From Flavobacterium foetidum (GTDB lineage: Bacteria; Bacteroidota; Bacteroidia; Flavobacteriales; Flavobacteriaceae): a stretch of DNA of 64,000 bases. How positions within the stretch are numbered: position 1 is the stretch's first letter; each line of letters begins with the position of its first letter. Made by a program: the position numbers and the translations under genes. Positions 18,449-26,879 of the stretch are shown one piece after another. The notes under the pieces were generated by a model, which ran no database searches, was not told where the DNA came from, and was given only the letters and a program-made list of their open reading frames with translations. The DNA lies in assembly GCF_004634245.1 (NCBI RefSeq), contig NZ_SJTF01000001.1, positions 484,329 to 548,328 on the forward strand, given 5' to 3'.

Positions 18449-20092
18449 GTGAAAAATCACTTTTTACTTTTTTGTGCTTTTTTATTTTGTATTCCGTCTT
18501 TTGCACTGGATAGCGAAGATGTAATTTTGGCGAAATTAAACAATGCCATCAAAAACAAACAACATTATGTAAGACTCAAAGAAGAACGGATTTTAAACTT
18601 CAAAAAAATAAAATCTGAAAATCTTACCCCAGAGCAGGAGTACAATTACAATAAAACATTATACTTAGAATACCAGAAATTCAATTCTGATTCCGCAATT
18701 CGATATGTAAAAAAAAACATCAATATAGCCGAAAAGCTTGAAGATAAAAATCTATTTAATTTGGCGCAGCTTCAATTGGTTACGCTTTATTCCTCGTCCG
18801 GAAAATACCGAGAATCTGAAGCCATTCTGAAAAGCATCAATAAAAAAACGATTTCTTCAGATTTGTTGCCAACCTATTATATATCGTACCGCGAATTTTT
18901 TGAACATTATGCTGCAAATAGCTATAATGAAGAATACCGCCAACAAATTATAAAATACAGAGATTCTCTGCTTACAATTCTGAATCCAAATTCATTTAGC
19001 TATAAGATAAACCGTATTCAGCAAGATATTTTCCATAAAAAATTTGATAACACAAAGAAGCAGTTGCAAGATTTGCTGGCGGTTACAAAAGAAGACAATC
19101 CGCAGTATGCAATGATTACTTACTTGCTTGGCAAAATTTATGAAGCCACTAATAATCTTGAACTGCGAAAGAGGTATTATGCGCTTTCGGCAACATCAGA
19201 TCTTAAAAACGCCAATAAGGACAATGCTTCATTACAGGAACTTGCTTTGGTTTTTTATGAAATTGGCGATGTTGATATGGCTTATAAATTGACACAATCG
19301 GCTATTGAAGATGCTTTATACTGCAATGTGCAGTTTCGAACCCTGTTAATGTCTGAGGTGTACTCGATTATCAACACTGTTTATCTTGAGAAAGAAGCAA
19401 AACGTAAAACAGAATTACAGCTTTATTTGTTGTGTATTAGCTTGTTATCGGTCTTTTTGATTGCAGCTGTAATTTATGTCTACAAACAAATGAAAAAGGT
19501 ATCTAAAATTCGAGCAGAATTGTATGAAACCAGCCAGAAATTAGCCGAGTTAAACAAAGACATCACCGAAACAAACGAACAGCTTCAGAAAACCAATTCG
19601 CAATTGTCTGAATCGAATCATGTTAAAGAAGAATATATCGCGCATTTTTTTAGCCTTTGTTCGACATACATCAACAAATTGGAGAATTATAGAATTATCT
19701 TGAATAAAAAAGCGACGGCCAAACAGTTTGACGAAATTTACAAAATCTTAAAGTCAACTACTTTAGTAGATAACGAGCTTGAAGAGCTTTACAAAAATTT
19801 CGATATCATTTTTTTAAATCTCTATCCGACTTTCGTAAAAGATTTTAATGCGCTTTTAATTCCGGAAGAGCAGATTGTTTTGAAACAAGGAGAATTGCTA
19901 AATACCGAACTCCGAATTTTTGCTTTGATCCGACTCGGAATAACAGACAGTGTTAAGATTGCGGCATTTCTTCGTTATTCTTTAAGCACCATTTACAATT
20001 ACAGAACAAGAGGAAGGAATAAGGCTGCAGTTTCGCGAAATGATTTCGAAGAAATGGTCATGAAAATTGGTTCGATGGCATTAAAAACATAG
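18449..20092 (+). CDS. membrane-bound DUF6377-type regulator
   Basis: The 547-residue protein begins with a GTG codon and a signal peptide (KNHFLLFCAFLFCIPSFA). A helical, TPR-like periplasmic part (about 25-320) follows, then a transmembrane helix (about 325-347; LLCISLLSVFLIAAVIYVY), a coiled coil rich in N/Q/E (about 350-400) and a cytoplasmic C terminus. The last 60 residues (LRIFALIRLGITDSVKIAAF) look like a LuxR/winged-helix DNA-binding unit. The family is common next to carbohydrate genes in Bacteroidota. It probably controls the GH3 locus downstream, which is inference from position. Confidence 0.75.
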   Translation: MKNHFLLFCAFLFCIPSFALDSEDVILAKLNNAIKNKQHYVRLKEERILNFKKIKSENLTPEQEYNYNKTLYLEYQKFNSDSAIRYVKKNINIAEKLEDKNLFNLAQLQLVTLYSSSGKYRESEAILKSINKKTISSDLLPTYYISYREFFEHYAANSYNEEYRQQIIKYRDSLLTILNPNSFSYKINRIQQDIFHKKFDNTKKQLQDLLAVTKEDNPQYAMITYLLGKIYEATNNLELRKRYYALSATSDLKNANKDNASLQELALVFYEIGDVDMAYKLTQSAIEDALYCNVQFRTLLMSEVYSIINTVYLEKEAKRKTELQLYLLCISLLSVFLIAAVIYVYKQMKKVSKIRAELYETSQKLAELNKDITETNEQLQKTNSQLSESNHVKEEYIAHFFSLCSTYINKLENYRIILNKKATAKQFDEIYKILKSTTLVDNELEELYKNFDIIFLNLYPTFVKDFNALLIPEEQIVLKQGELLNTELRIFALIRLGITDSVKIAAFLRYSLSTIYNYRTRGRNKAAVSRNDFEEMVMKIGSMALKT

Positions 20093-20103
20093 ATAAAAAT
20101 TTT

Positions 20104-20134
20104 AAAAGCACTACTTTTTTTGGTGCTTTTTTTT
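20104..20134 (+). terminator. intrinsic terminator after the DUF6377 gene
   Basis: AAAAGCAC (20104-20111) pairs with GTGCTTTT (20123-20130), extending into a T-run, 12 nt after the stop codon. Confidence 0.75.
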
Positions 20135-20256
20135 ATTTATGTAATTATAAATCAATGTTTTAATTTTTTAAATCACTACTTTTTTGCGTTCAAAAATATA
20201 ACCTGTACGATAACGTTTTAGTTTTACAATATGATAAAGGTACAAATGACCACTAG

Positions 20257-20264
20257 TACTTTTG
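20257..20264 (+). promoter_or_regulatory. -7 box before the GH3 gene
   Basis: TACTTTTG matches TAnnTTTG and gives a 5' leader of roughly 30 nt before the ATG at 20299. Confidence 0.55.
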
Positions 20265-20298
20265 CAGATATTGAATGCTTAAATAAATTACAATAGTT

Positions 20299-22515
20299 AT
20301 GTTTAAAAACGTTAAAACAATCGTTGTTTTAGTTTTATTGAGTTCATTCGGAATGAATGCACAAAATAAAGTTCCGGTTTATCTTGATGATAGAAAGCCA
20401 ATTAATGAACGTGTAGAAGATGCGCTAAAGCGAATGACAACCGAGGAGAAAATCGCGATGATTCATGCACAGTCCAAATTTAGTTCGCCAGGAGTAAAAC
20501 GTTTGGGAATTCCAGAAAACTGGATGACTGACGGGCCTCACGGTATTCGTACAGAAGTAAAATGGGACGAATGGGATCAAGCTGGCTGGACAAACGACTC
20601 TTGTATTGCATTTCCGGCTTTGACAGCACTTTCTTCGACATGGAATAAAGAATTGTCTTTATTGTACGGCAAATCGATTGGAGAAGAAGCTCGTTACCGT
20701 AACAAAAACGTACTATTAGGACCAGGAGTTAATATTTACAGAAGTCCGTTGAACGGGCGAAATTTCGAATACATGGGAGAAGATCCGTTTTTGGCCTCAA
20801 AAATGGTGGTTCCTTATATTAAAGGCGTACAAGCAAATGGAGTTGCGGCCTGCGTAAAACATTTCGCTTTAAACAATCAGGAGACAAATCGTAACTCTGT
20901 AAACGTAATCGTAGACGATCGTGCATTGTACGAAATTTATCTTCCAGCTTTTAAAGCCGCAGTTCAAGAAGGTGATGTGTGGTCGATTATGGGATCATAC
21001 AATAAATATAAAGGGCAGCAATGTTGCCACAACGAGTATTTGCTAAACGATATTCTTCGTGGAGAATGGGGTTTTAAAGGTGTTGTAGTTTCAGATTGGG
21101 GCGGTGTAAACGATACCAAACAAGCCATCCACAACGGATTGGATATGGAATTTGGTTCTTGGACAAATGGTCTTTCTTGGGGAACAAGCAATGCTTATGA
21201 TAACTATTATTTGGCAAAACCCTATTCTGAAATGATCAGAAAAGGTGAAGTGGGCACAAAAGAACTAGACGAGAAAGTACGCCGTATTCTACGCTTATCT
21301 TTCTTGACAACAATGGACAGAAACCGTCCTTTTGGTTCTTTTGGAACTGAAGAACATGCTTTGGCAGGACGCAAAATTGCCGAAGAAGGAATCGTTTTAT
21401 TACAAAACAACAACAATATTCTGCCAATCAATCTTTCAAAAACTAAAAAGATTGCGGTCATTGGAGAAAATGCAATTAAGATGATGACTGTTGGTGGCGG
21501 AAGCTCTTCTCTAAAAGCAAGATACGAAATCACCCCTCTGGAAGGATTAAAGAAAAGAATCGGAAATCAGGCTGAAATTGTATATGCAAGAGGTTATGTT
21601 GGAGACCCAACTAGCAACTATAATGGGGTAGTGGCTAAAGTAAGCTTAGAAGAAAAACGTCCGCAGTCCGAATTAACGGCTGAAGCTTTAAAAATTGCTA
21701 AAGATGCCGATATTGTTCTTTTTATTGGAGGTTTGAACAAAAGCGAAAATCAGGATGACGAAGGTCATGATCGCAAACATCTAGAATTGCCTTATGGTCA
21801 GGATAAATTGATCAGCGAATTAGCCAAAGTGAATAAAAACATTGTTTTCGTAAATATTTCAGGAAATGCCGTTGCGATGCCTTGGATCAAAGAAGTTCCA
21901 GGAGTGGTTCAGGGATGGTTCTTAGGAACTGAAGCTGGAAATGCTTTGGCAAATGTTTTGGTTGGAGATGTAAATCCGTCAGGAAAACTTTCTTTTACTT
22001 TTCCAGTAAAATTAAACGATAACGGAGCTCATGCCCTAGGAGAATTCCCAGGTGGTGACGACGTAAAATACAATGAAGGAATTTTTGTTGGATACCGTTG
22101 GGCAGACAAAAACAAAATCAAACCGTTGTTTTCGTTTGGTCACGGACTGAGCTATACCACTTTTGCTTATGGAAAAGTAACGGCTGATAAAAAACAAATG
22201 ACAACAGGAGATAAGATTACATTTTCTGTCTCGGTAAAAAATACAGGAAGTCGCGACGGATCAGAGGTGGTTCAGCTTTATATCAGTGATTTAAAAGCTT
22301 CATTGCCTCGACCGGTAAAAGAATTAAAAGGTTTTGAAAAAGTGGCTCTTAAAGCTGGAGAAGAAAAAACAGTGACGTTTACAATCGATAAAACGGCTTT
22401 AAGTTTCTTTGACGACAAAAAACACGACTGGGTTGCTGAGCCAGGAGCCTTTGAAGCTGTTATCGGAGCATCTTCTACAGATATAAAATCTAAAGTGGGA
22501 TTCTCACTTCAATAA
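20299..22515 (+). CDS. GH3 beta-glucosidase-type glycoside hydrolase
   Basis: The 738-residue secreted or periplasmic enzyme has a signal peptide (MFKNVKTIVVLVLLSSFGMNAQ) and the three-part GH3 layout: a TIM barrel with LLGPGVNIYRSPLNGRNFEY and the substrate Lys-His pair in VKHFALNNQETNR, the nucleophile Asp in GVVVSDWGG (about residue 267), the second alpha/beta domain with GEEGIVLLQNNN-like sequence, and a C-terminal fibronectin III-like domain (from about 640). Most relatives are beta-glucosidases or xylosidases. The exact sugar is unknown. It precedes a DUF1349 protein and an acyltransferase. Confidence 0.92.
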   Translation: MFKNVKTIVVLVLLSSFGMNAQNKVPVYLDDRKPINERVEDALKRMTTEEKIAMIHAQSKFSSPGVKRLGIPENWMTDGPHGIRTEVKWDEWDQAGWTNDSCIAFPALTALSSTWNKELSLLYGKSIGEEARYRNKNVLLGPGVNIYRSPLNGRNFEYMGEDPFLASKMVVPYIKGVQANGVAACVKHFALNNQETNRNSVNVIVDDRALYEIYLPAFKAAVQEGDVWSIMGSYNKYKGQQCCHNEYLLNDILRGEWGFKGVVVSDWGGVNDTKQAIHNGLDMEFGSWTNGLSWGTSNAYDNYYLAKPYSEMIRKGEVGTKELDEKVRRILRLSFLTTMDRNRPFGSFGTEEHALAGRKIAEEGIVLLQNNNNILPINLSKTKKIAVIGENAIKMMTVGGGSSSLKARYEITPLEGLKKRIGNQAEIVYARGYVGDPTSNYNGVVAKVSLEEKRPQSELTAEALKIAKDADIVLFIGGLNKSENQDDEGHDRKHLELPYGQDKLISELAKVNKNIVFVNISGNAVAMPWIKEVPGVVQGWFLGTEAGNALANVLVGDVNPSGKLSFTFPVKLNDNGAHALGEFPGGDDVKYNEGIFVGYRWADKNKIKPLFSFGHGLSYTTFAYGKVTADKKQMTTGDKITFSVSVKNTGSRDGSEVVQLYISDLKASLPRPVKELKGFEKVALKAGEEKTVTFTIDKTALSFFDDKKHDWVAEPGAFEAVIGASSTDIKSKVGFSLQ

Positions 22516-22543
22516 TTTCATTATTTCTAAATTGGTTGGTTGT

Positions 22544-22574
22544 AAAGCTGCAAGTCTAAAAAATTTGCAGCTTT
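22544..22574 (+). terminator. hairpin after the GH3 gene
   Basis: AAAGCTGCAA (22544-22553) pairs with TTGCAGCTTT (22565-22574). The T-run after it is weak, so some read-through into the next gene is possible. Confidence 0.55.
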
Positions 22575-22707
22575 GCTTTAGTTTAATTTTACCATTGGCA
22601 TTAAGAAAAATAAAGGAGAGCTTTATTTTCTTAAATATAAATGAGTATTATTAAAGTCTAGCTTAATTTTCTTAATATCTTAAATGGTTAAAAAAAATAA
22701 AAATAAC

Positions 22708-23355
22708 ATGAAAAAAATTATCCTTGCAGTATTAGCCTTATTTTTAATGCAAAATCTTTCAGCGCAAAGCTTGAATAAAATGCAATGGTTTAACGAACCT
22801 GAAAAATGGGAAATTAAAAACAATGCCCTGATTATGAATGTTACAGCAAATAGTGATTACTGGAGGATTTCGCATTACGGATTTACAGTAGACGATGCGC
22901 CATTTTATTATGCCAATTATGGAGGTGAGTTTGAAGCAAAAGTAAAATTGACAGGAAATTATATCGCACGTTTTGATCAAATGGGGCTAATGATTCGTAT
23001 TGATGAAAAAAACTACATCAAAACGGGAGTGGAGTTTGTCGATGGAAAATTCAATGTCAGTACAGTTGTGACTCACGAAAAAAGTGATTGGAGTGTGACA
23101 GCATTAGATAAAGCACCGCCGTTTATCTGGATAAAAGTCGTTAGAAGATTAGATGCTGTGGAGGTATTTTATTCTTTAGACGATAAAAATTACATCATGA
23201 CTAGAAATGCTCCTTTAGAAGACAATAAACCGGTCATGGTAGGATTAATGGCCGCTTCACCTGACGGAAAAGGTTTTGAAGCAAAATTCGAAAATTTTAC
23301 CGTAAAACATTTGCCAGATCAGCGAAGGCTTGAATGGCTTAAGAATCATCAGTAA
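22708..23355 (+). CDS. secreted DUF1349 concanavalin-like protein
   Basis: The 215-residue protein has a signal peptide (MKKIILAVLALFLMQNLSAQ), which is why I place the start at 22708 rather than at an upstream in-frame ATG (22684) that would add a lysine/asparagine tail. The rest matches the DUF1349 beta-sandwich fold related to concanavalin-like lectins and glucanases: FNEPEKWEIKNNALIMNVTA, YYANYGGEFEAKVKL, DQMGLMIRIDEKNYIKTGVE and VGLMAASPDGKGFEAKFENF. Catalytic residues are not evident. It may bind or process the same glycan as the GH3 enzyme. Confidence 0.8.
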   Translation: MKKIILAVLALFLMQNLSAQSLNKMQWFNEPEKWEIKNNALIMNVTANSDYWRISHYGFTVDDAPFYYANYGGEFEAKVKLTGNYIARFDQMGLMIRIDEKNYIKTGVEFVDGKFNVSTVVTHEKSDWSVTALDKAPPFIWIKVVRRLDAVEVFYSLDDKNYIMTRNAPLEDNKPVMVGLMAASPDGKGFEAKFENFTVKHLPDQRRLEWLKNHQ

Positions 23356-23455
23356 ATAAAATTCCAATTTTTTAAATTCCAATATCCAAGCTTATAGATT
23401 TTAAAATGTTAGAAATCTATGATTAAAAAACGATCATAACCTTAAACCAAAATAA

Positions 23456-24592
23456 ATGAATACAATTTCATCAGATATTCAACCAAAGAAACATTATGAA
23501 ATTCTGGACGGTCTGCGTGGAGTTGCGGCTATTTTAGTCGTGGCTTTTCATATTTTCGAATCTCATAGCGGCGGGAACCGTTTTATACAAATTATCAACC
23601 ACGGATATCTGGCTGTAGATTTCTTTTTTCTTTTATCGGGATTTGTTGTAGCCTATGCCTATGATGATCGTTGGGGAAATATGACGCAATGGGAGTTTTA
23701 CAAACGCAGATTGATTCGCTTACAGCCAATGGTGATTCTAGGAATGATTATTGGGGCGTTATTGTATTATTTTCAGGCGTCAGATATATTGTTTCCGCAG
23801 ATTGCCGGGATGGAAGTGTGGAAAGTGATTTTGACCATGATAATAGGTTTTACCTTATTGCCAATTCCGCCTTCAATGGAAATTAGAGGTTGGGGAGAAA
23901 TGCATCCGTTAAATGGTCCTGCGTGGTCGCTTTTCTTTGAATATATTGCAAACATTTTGTATGCGCTGTTTTTCCGCAGATTTTCGAACAAGGTGCTAAC
24001 GTTTTTTGTGGTAATATTTGCCGGTCTGTTAATTAATTATACGGTTTTTGGCCCCAAGGGAGATGTCATTGGCGGATGGTCTCTAAATTTGGAGCAAATG
24101 AATGTAGGTTTTACAAGATTGTTATTTCCATTCTTTGCGGGAGTTTCACTATGCCGTTTAGGAAAGCTGATCCACCTAAAAAACGCTTTCTGGATTTGCA
24201 CTATTTTAATAACTATTGTTTTGGCTCTGCCACGATTTGGCGATGAAAACAGTCTTTGGATCAATGGATTGTATGAGTCATTCTGCATTATTTTGGTATT
24301 TCCGCTAATTGTGGCAATTGGCGCTGGCGGACATATCAAAAGCGAATTTTCAAATAAAATCTGCAAGCTGTTGGGAGACATTTCGTATCCAATTTACATT
24401 ACTCATTATCCGCTGATTTATTGGTACACGGCTTGGGTAGTAGATAAAAAAGTATCATTAAAAGAAGGTTATCCATTCGGAATCGCTCTTTTATTTGCAA
24501 GTATATTGTTGGCTTATTTATGTTTGAAATTGTATGATGAGCCAGTTCGCAAATGGCTTCAGAATAAATTTCAGAAGAAAAGAGCTGCATAA
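23456..24592 (+). CDS. acyltransferase family 3 membrane protein
   Basis: The 378-residue protein has about ten hydrophobic helices and the acyltransferase-3 opening YEILDGLRGVAAILVVAFHIFESH, with the conserved Arg and His, then DFFFLLSGFVVAYAYD. These OafA/NodX/YrhL-type proteins transfer acetyl or similar groups to cell-surface sugars. It follows the GH3 and DUF1349 genes in the same direction, so it may modify a glycan or act in the same locus. No SGNH domain is fused. Confidence 0.88.
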   Translation: MNTISSDIQPKKHYEILDGLRGVAAILVVAFHIFESHSGGNRFIQIINHGYLAVDFFFLLSGFVVAYAYDDRWGNMTQWEFYKRRLIRLQPMVILGMIIGALLYYFQASDILFPQIAGMEVWKVILTMIIGFTLLPIPPSMEIRGWGEMHPLNGPAWSLFFEYIANILYALFFRRFSNKVLTFFVVIFAGLLINYTVFGPKGDVIGGWSLNLEQMNVGFTRLLFPFFAGVSLCRLGKLIHLKNAFWICTILITIVLALPRFGDENSLWINGLYESFCIILVFPLIVAIGAGGHIKSEFSNKICKLLGDISYPIYITHYPLIYWYTAWVVDKKVSLKEGYPFGIALLFASILLAYLCLKLYDEPVRKWLQNKFQKKRAA

Positions 24593-24636
24593 GTTTTTTT
24601 TTTAGAGTTTGTAATTTTTGTTAGTTACAAATGCAG

Positions 24637-24671
24637 AAGGGGATGAAACATTTTTGTTTTATCCCTTTTTT
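24637..24671 (+). terminator. intrinsic terminator after the acyltransferase gene
   Basis: AAGGGGATGAAACA (24637-24650) pairs with TGTTTTATCCCTTT (24655-24668), with G-U pairs, and ends in T. Confidence 0.75.
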
Positions 24672-24674
24672 AGT

Positions 24675-24682
24675 TAGATTTG
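24675..24682 (+). promoter_or_regulatory. -7 box before the 24.7-kb gene
   Basis: TAGATTTG matches TAnnTTTG, 19 nt before the ATG at 24702. Confidence 0.5.
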
Positions 24683-24701
24683 ATTCTCAAAAATATAAGA
24701 A

Positions 24702-25220
24702 ATGTCACCGATTGATGATACCCACAAAATGCCTATATACATCAAGGCAGAACAGATTTTTCAGCTGACACAAGGCCTGGTACAGATTGTGCCGCCTGAG
24801 AATGAATACTTGCAGGAAACTGTGGTTAAGTACATGCTTGAAAATTCCATGACTATTCCAGTAAAAATTGCTGGAGCAGAAGGCGGTGATTTGTATGATT
24901 TAAGAATGGAAAATGCCGCGCTGATTCGTAAAGCTGCCAGAGAATTGTATGTTCAGGCCGGAAGTCTTCGTTTTGAAGAAGGAATCAGAGATAAGGATTA
25001 TATCGAATTGCTTCGAAATACGATTGAAGAGTTTCGTCTTTTGTTTGTTGACTGGGTTGCTGGATTTGATCAATATAATTATATCAAGGACAGCTGGGGA
25101 TTGTTTAATCCTCCAGGAGTTACAGCACACGATAAAGATCCCGATGCTGATATTCCTTTTGATCCGAATGATTTTTTTGAATTTGATAATGAAGAAGATT
25201 ACGATGATGACGAAGATTAA
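24702..25220 (+). CDS. conserved-looking hypothetical protein with acidic tail
   Basis: I do not recognise this 172-residue protein. It is soluble with no signal peptide. It has a helical body (about 10-140) with alternating charged residues and a C-terminal tail almost entirely Asp/Glu/Asn (DNEEDYDDDED). It has its own promoter and a strong terminator and converges on tyrS. The tail resembles that of the acidic protein at 40.5 kb in composition only. Confidence 0.7.
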   Translation: MSPIDDTHKMPIYIKAEQIFQLTQGLVQIVPPENEYLQETVVKYMLENSMTIPVKIAGAEGGDLYDLRMENAALIRKAARELYVQAGSLRFEEGIRDKDYIELLRNTIEEFRLLFVDWVAGFDQYNYIKDSWGLFNPPGVTAHDKDPDADIPFDPNDFFEFDNEEDYDDDED

Positions 25221-25224
25221 AATA

Positions 25225-25256
25225 AAAGGGAACGCTGCTGTTCCCTTTGATCTTTT
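25225..25256. terminator. bidirectional terminator between convergent genes
   Basis: AAAGGGAAC (25225-25233) pairs with GTTCCCTTT (25240-25248). T-rich sequence follows on the plus strand and the mirror-image strand is also U-rich, serving the 24.7-kb gene and possibly tyrS. Confidence 0.7.
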
Positions 25257-26458
25257 AGCGTAATTCATAAAAACTTCGTTTTCCAATTTTAATTTTTGTT
25301 TCTTTTTGTAAAGCAATAGATTCGTACGGATTTGTAATTTTCACATTGTTGACTTGTACAGCACCGCTTTCAATCAATCTCCTGTTAGCCGATTTTGTTA
25401 TCTCATTTTTTAATGAAGCACAAAGGTCAATTAGGGCGATTTTATCAGATTCATTTTCTAATGTAGAAATTAAAACTGGAACAAAAGATTTCACATCTAA
25501 ATTTTTGTTTTGAAATTGATTAACAAAGAATTCTTCTGCTTCATCTGCCTTTTCTGCGTCATGGTATTGCGTTATGATATTTTTGGCAATCAGTTTTTTA
25601 ATTTTCATCGGATTTTCATTTTCAAGCCTTTTTTTGATTTTTTTGTTTTTCTTCGAATGAAAAATCGGTTGTCAATTCTAAAAATTCTAAAATAAGATCA
25701 TCTGGAATCGACATCGTTTTGCCGAACATTTCCTTTGGCTCGTCAATCAGTCCGATAGTGTTATGAAGCGATTTGCTCATTTTTTCTTTTCCGTCAAGGC
25801 CTTTCAATAAAGGCATGCACATTACAATCTGGGTTGCCATTCTAAAATTTTCCTGCAATTGTCTTCCCATTGTGCAATTGAACAGCTGGTCGGTTCCGCC
25901 CATTTCAATATCAGCATTTATTTTGACCGAATCAAAACCTTGTAAAATTGGGTAAACGAGTTCGTGCATTGCAATCGGCGTATTTTCGGTAAAACGTTTG
26001 TTAAAATCATTTCTATGCATCAATTGCGCAACTGTCACATTCGACATGATCTGAATCACTTCAGCAAAAGAAAGTTCGTCTAGCCATTCTGAATTGAAAA
26101 CAATTTTAGCTTTTTCAACATCAATAATTTTGGATAATTGTGTAATATAAGTTTCGGCATTGTGCTGTACCTCTTTACTGCTAAGCGGTTTTCTGCTTTT
26201 GTTTTTTCCTGTAGGATCGCCAATTCTAGCTGTAAAACTTCCTACCACAATCACAATCTGATGTCCGAGATCCTGAAATTGTTTTAGTTTTTTCAATACA
26301 ACAGCATGTCCTAGATGCAAATCGGGAGCAGTGGGGTCAAATCCTAGTTTGATGACTAGTTTTCTGTTTTCTTTTTGAGCCTGATTGATTTTTTCTTCCA
26401 AACCATTTTCAGGAAGAAAGATGGCCGCATTTTCTTTTAATTTTTGAATTGTTTCCAT
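25255..26458 (-). CDS. tyrS: tyrosyl-tRNA synthetase, TyrZ-like, with a frameshift as given
   Basis: The enzyme charges tRNA-Tyr. The first 278 codons (26458-25622) carry the class I signatures HLGHA and EKMSKS plus ELVYPILQGFDSVKINADIEMGGTDQL split among the active-site motifs. That frame ends at TGA 25624-25622. The rest of the protein (anticodon-binding region and C-terminal S4-like part, ending GKRSFYELR) continues in another frame to 25255. Removing one A from an A7 tract (plus-strand T7 at 25638-25644) joins the two and restores KKRLENENPMKIKKL, giving about 400 residues, normal for the family. It is probably a sequencing error or slippage, as the gene should be essential. A candidate tyrosine attenuator precedes it. 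Confidence 0.9.
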
Positions 26459-26467
26459 TTTTTGAAA

Positions 26468-26499
26468 ATAAAAAAGCCCGGACGCAATGCCCGGGCTTT
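26468..26499 (-). terminator. terminator hairpin in the tyrS leader (attenuator)
   Basis: On the minus strand AAAGCCCGG (26499-26491) pairs with CCGGGCTTT (26481-26473) and a U-rich tail follows (TTTTTTATTTT). It lies 28 nt after the stop codon of the tyrosine-rich leader ORF and only about 10-15 nt before the tyrS ATG. A strong terminator placed directly in front of its own gene is the expected form of a transcription attenuator. Confidence 0.75.
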
Positions 26500-26526
26500 A
26501 AGGTTTATATAATTTATTTGTCTAAT

Positions 26527-26637
26527 TTACAGTTGAGAATACGTTGAATTATATGCATAGCCTATCCGAGCAGATGTTATTGCATAATAATAAGTGCTGA
26601 AAAAAGGAAGACGTAATATGCTGTTCAAGAATTTCAT
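26527..26637 (-). CDS. tyrosine-rich leader peptide upstream of tyrS (candidate)
   Basis: A 36-codon ORF reads MKFLNSILRLPFF then STYYYAITSARIGYAYNSTY and SQL before the stop. Six of 36 residues are Tyr, with three consecutive TAT codons (16-18) and further ones at 27, 29 and 33. A -7 box (TATCTTTG, 26650-26643) ends 5 nt before the ATG, so the message should start at or next to this start codon. The ORF is followed by the terminator at 26499-26468 and then tyrS. Codons 23-24 (GCTCGG, 26571-26566) can pair with CCGGGC in the terminator 5' arm (26494-26489), so a ribosome stalled at the TAT triplet could favour antitermination. Function is inferred. Confidence 0.7.
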   Translation of the reverse strand: MKFLNSILRLPFFSTYYYAITSARIGYAYNSTYSQL

Positions 26638-26642
26638 GACTG

Positions 26643-26650
26643 CAAAGATA
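26643..26650 (-). promoter_or_regulatory. -7 box of the tyrS leader promoter
   Basis: TATCTTTG on the minus strand matches TAnnTTTG. Five bases separate it from the leader ATG, predicting a leaderless or nearly leaderless transcript. No clear TTG -33 element is visible at the usual distance. Confidence 0.6.
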
Positions 26651-26751
26651 AATTTTTTATAATAATTTATCGGTTGGTAGAATAATAAAATCAAATTTGA
26701 TTTACTGGAATTTTTTTTAAAATCTCCCTCAAATACTTTTGCGCATAGATT

Positions 26752-26876
26752 TTTTCACGCAGATTTATACAGATTAAAGCAGATCTAAACAGATTTGAGT
26801 ATTGTAGCAAACAATAAAGATTCAAAGGAAAAACCTTTGTCCCTTTGAACCTTTGTAACTTTGTATCTCAAAAGAA
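26752..26876. repeat. CAGATT-type decamer repeat and AACCTTTG repeat
   Basis: 26752-26800 contains CGCAGATT, ACAGATT, GCAGAT and ACAGATT at about 10-nt intervals, the family seen near 38.2, 38.4 and 63.5-64 kb. 26822-26868 contains AACCTTTG-type units with a period near eight to ten. No gene is seen between the leader and the end of the flavin reductase gene. Confidence 0.55.
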
Positions 26877-26879
26877 AAA

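Noticed and set aside
25608..25660. Programmed frameshifting in tyrS
   Set aside because: Homopolymer error is simpler: there is no stimulatory structure or pause signal that I can see, and the truncated form would lack tRNA-binding parts.
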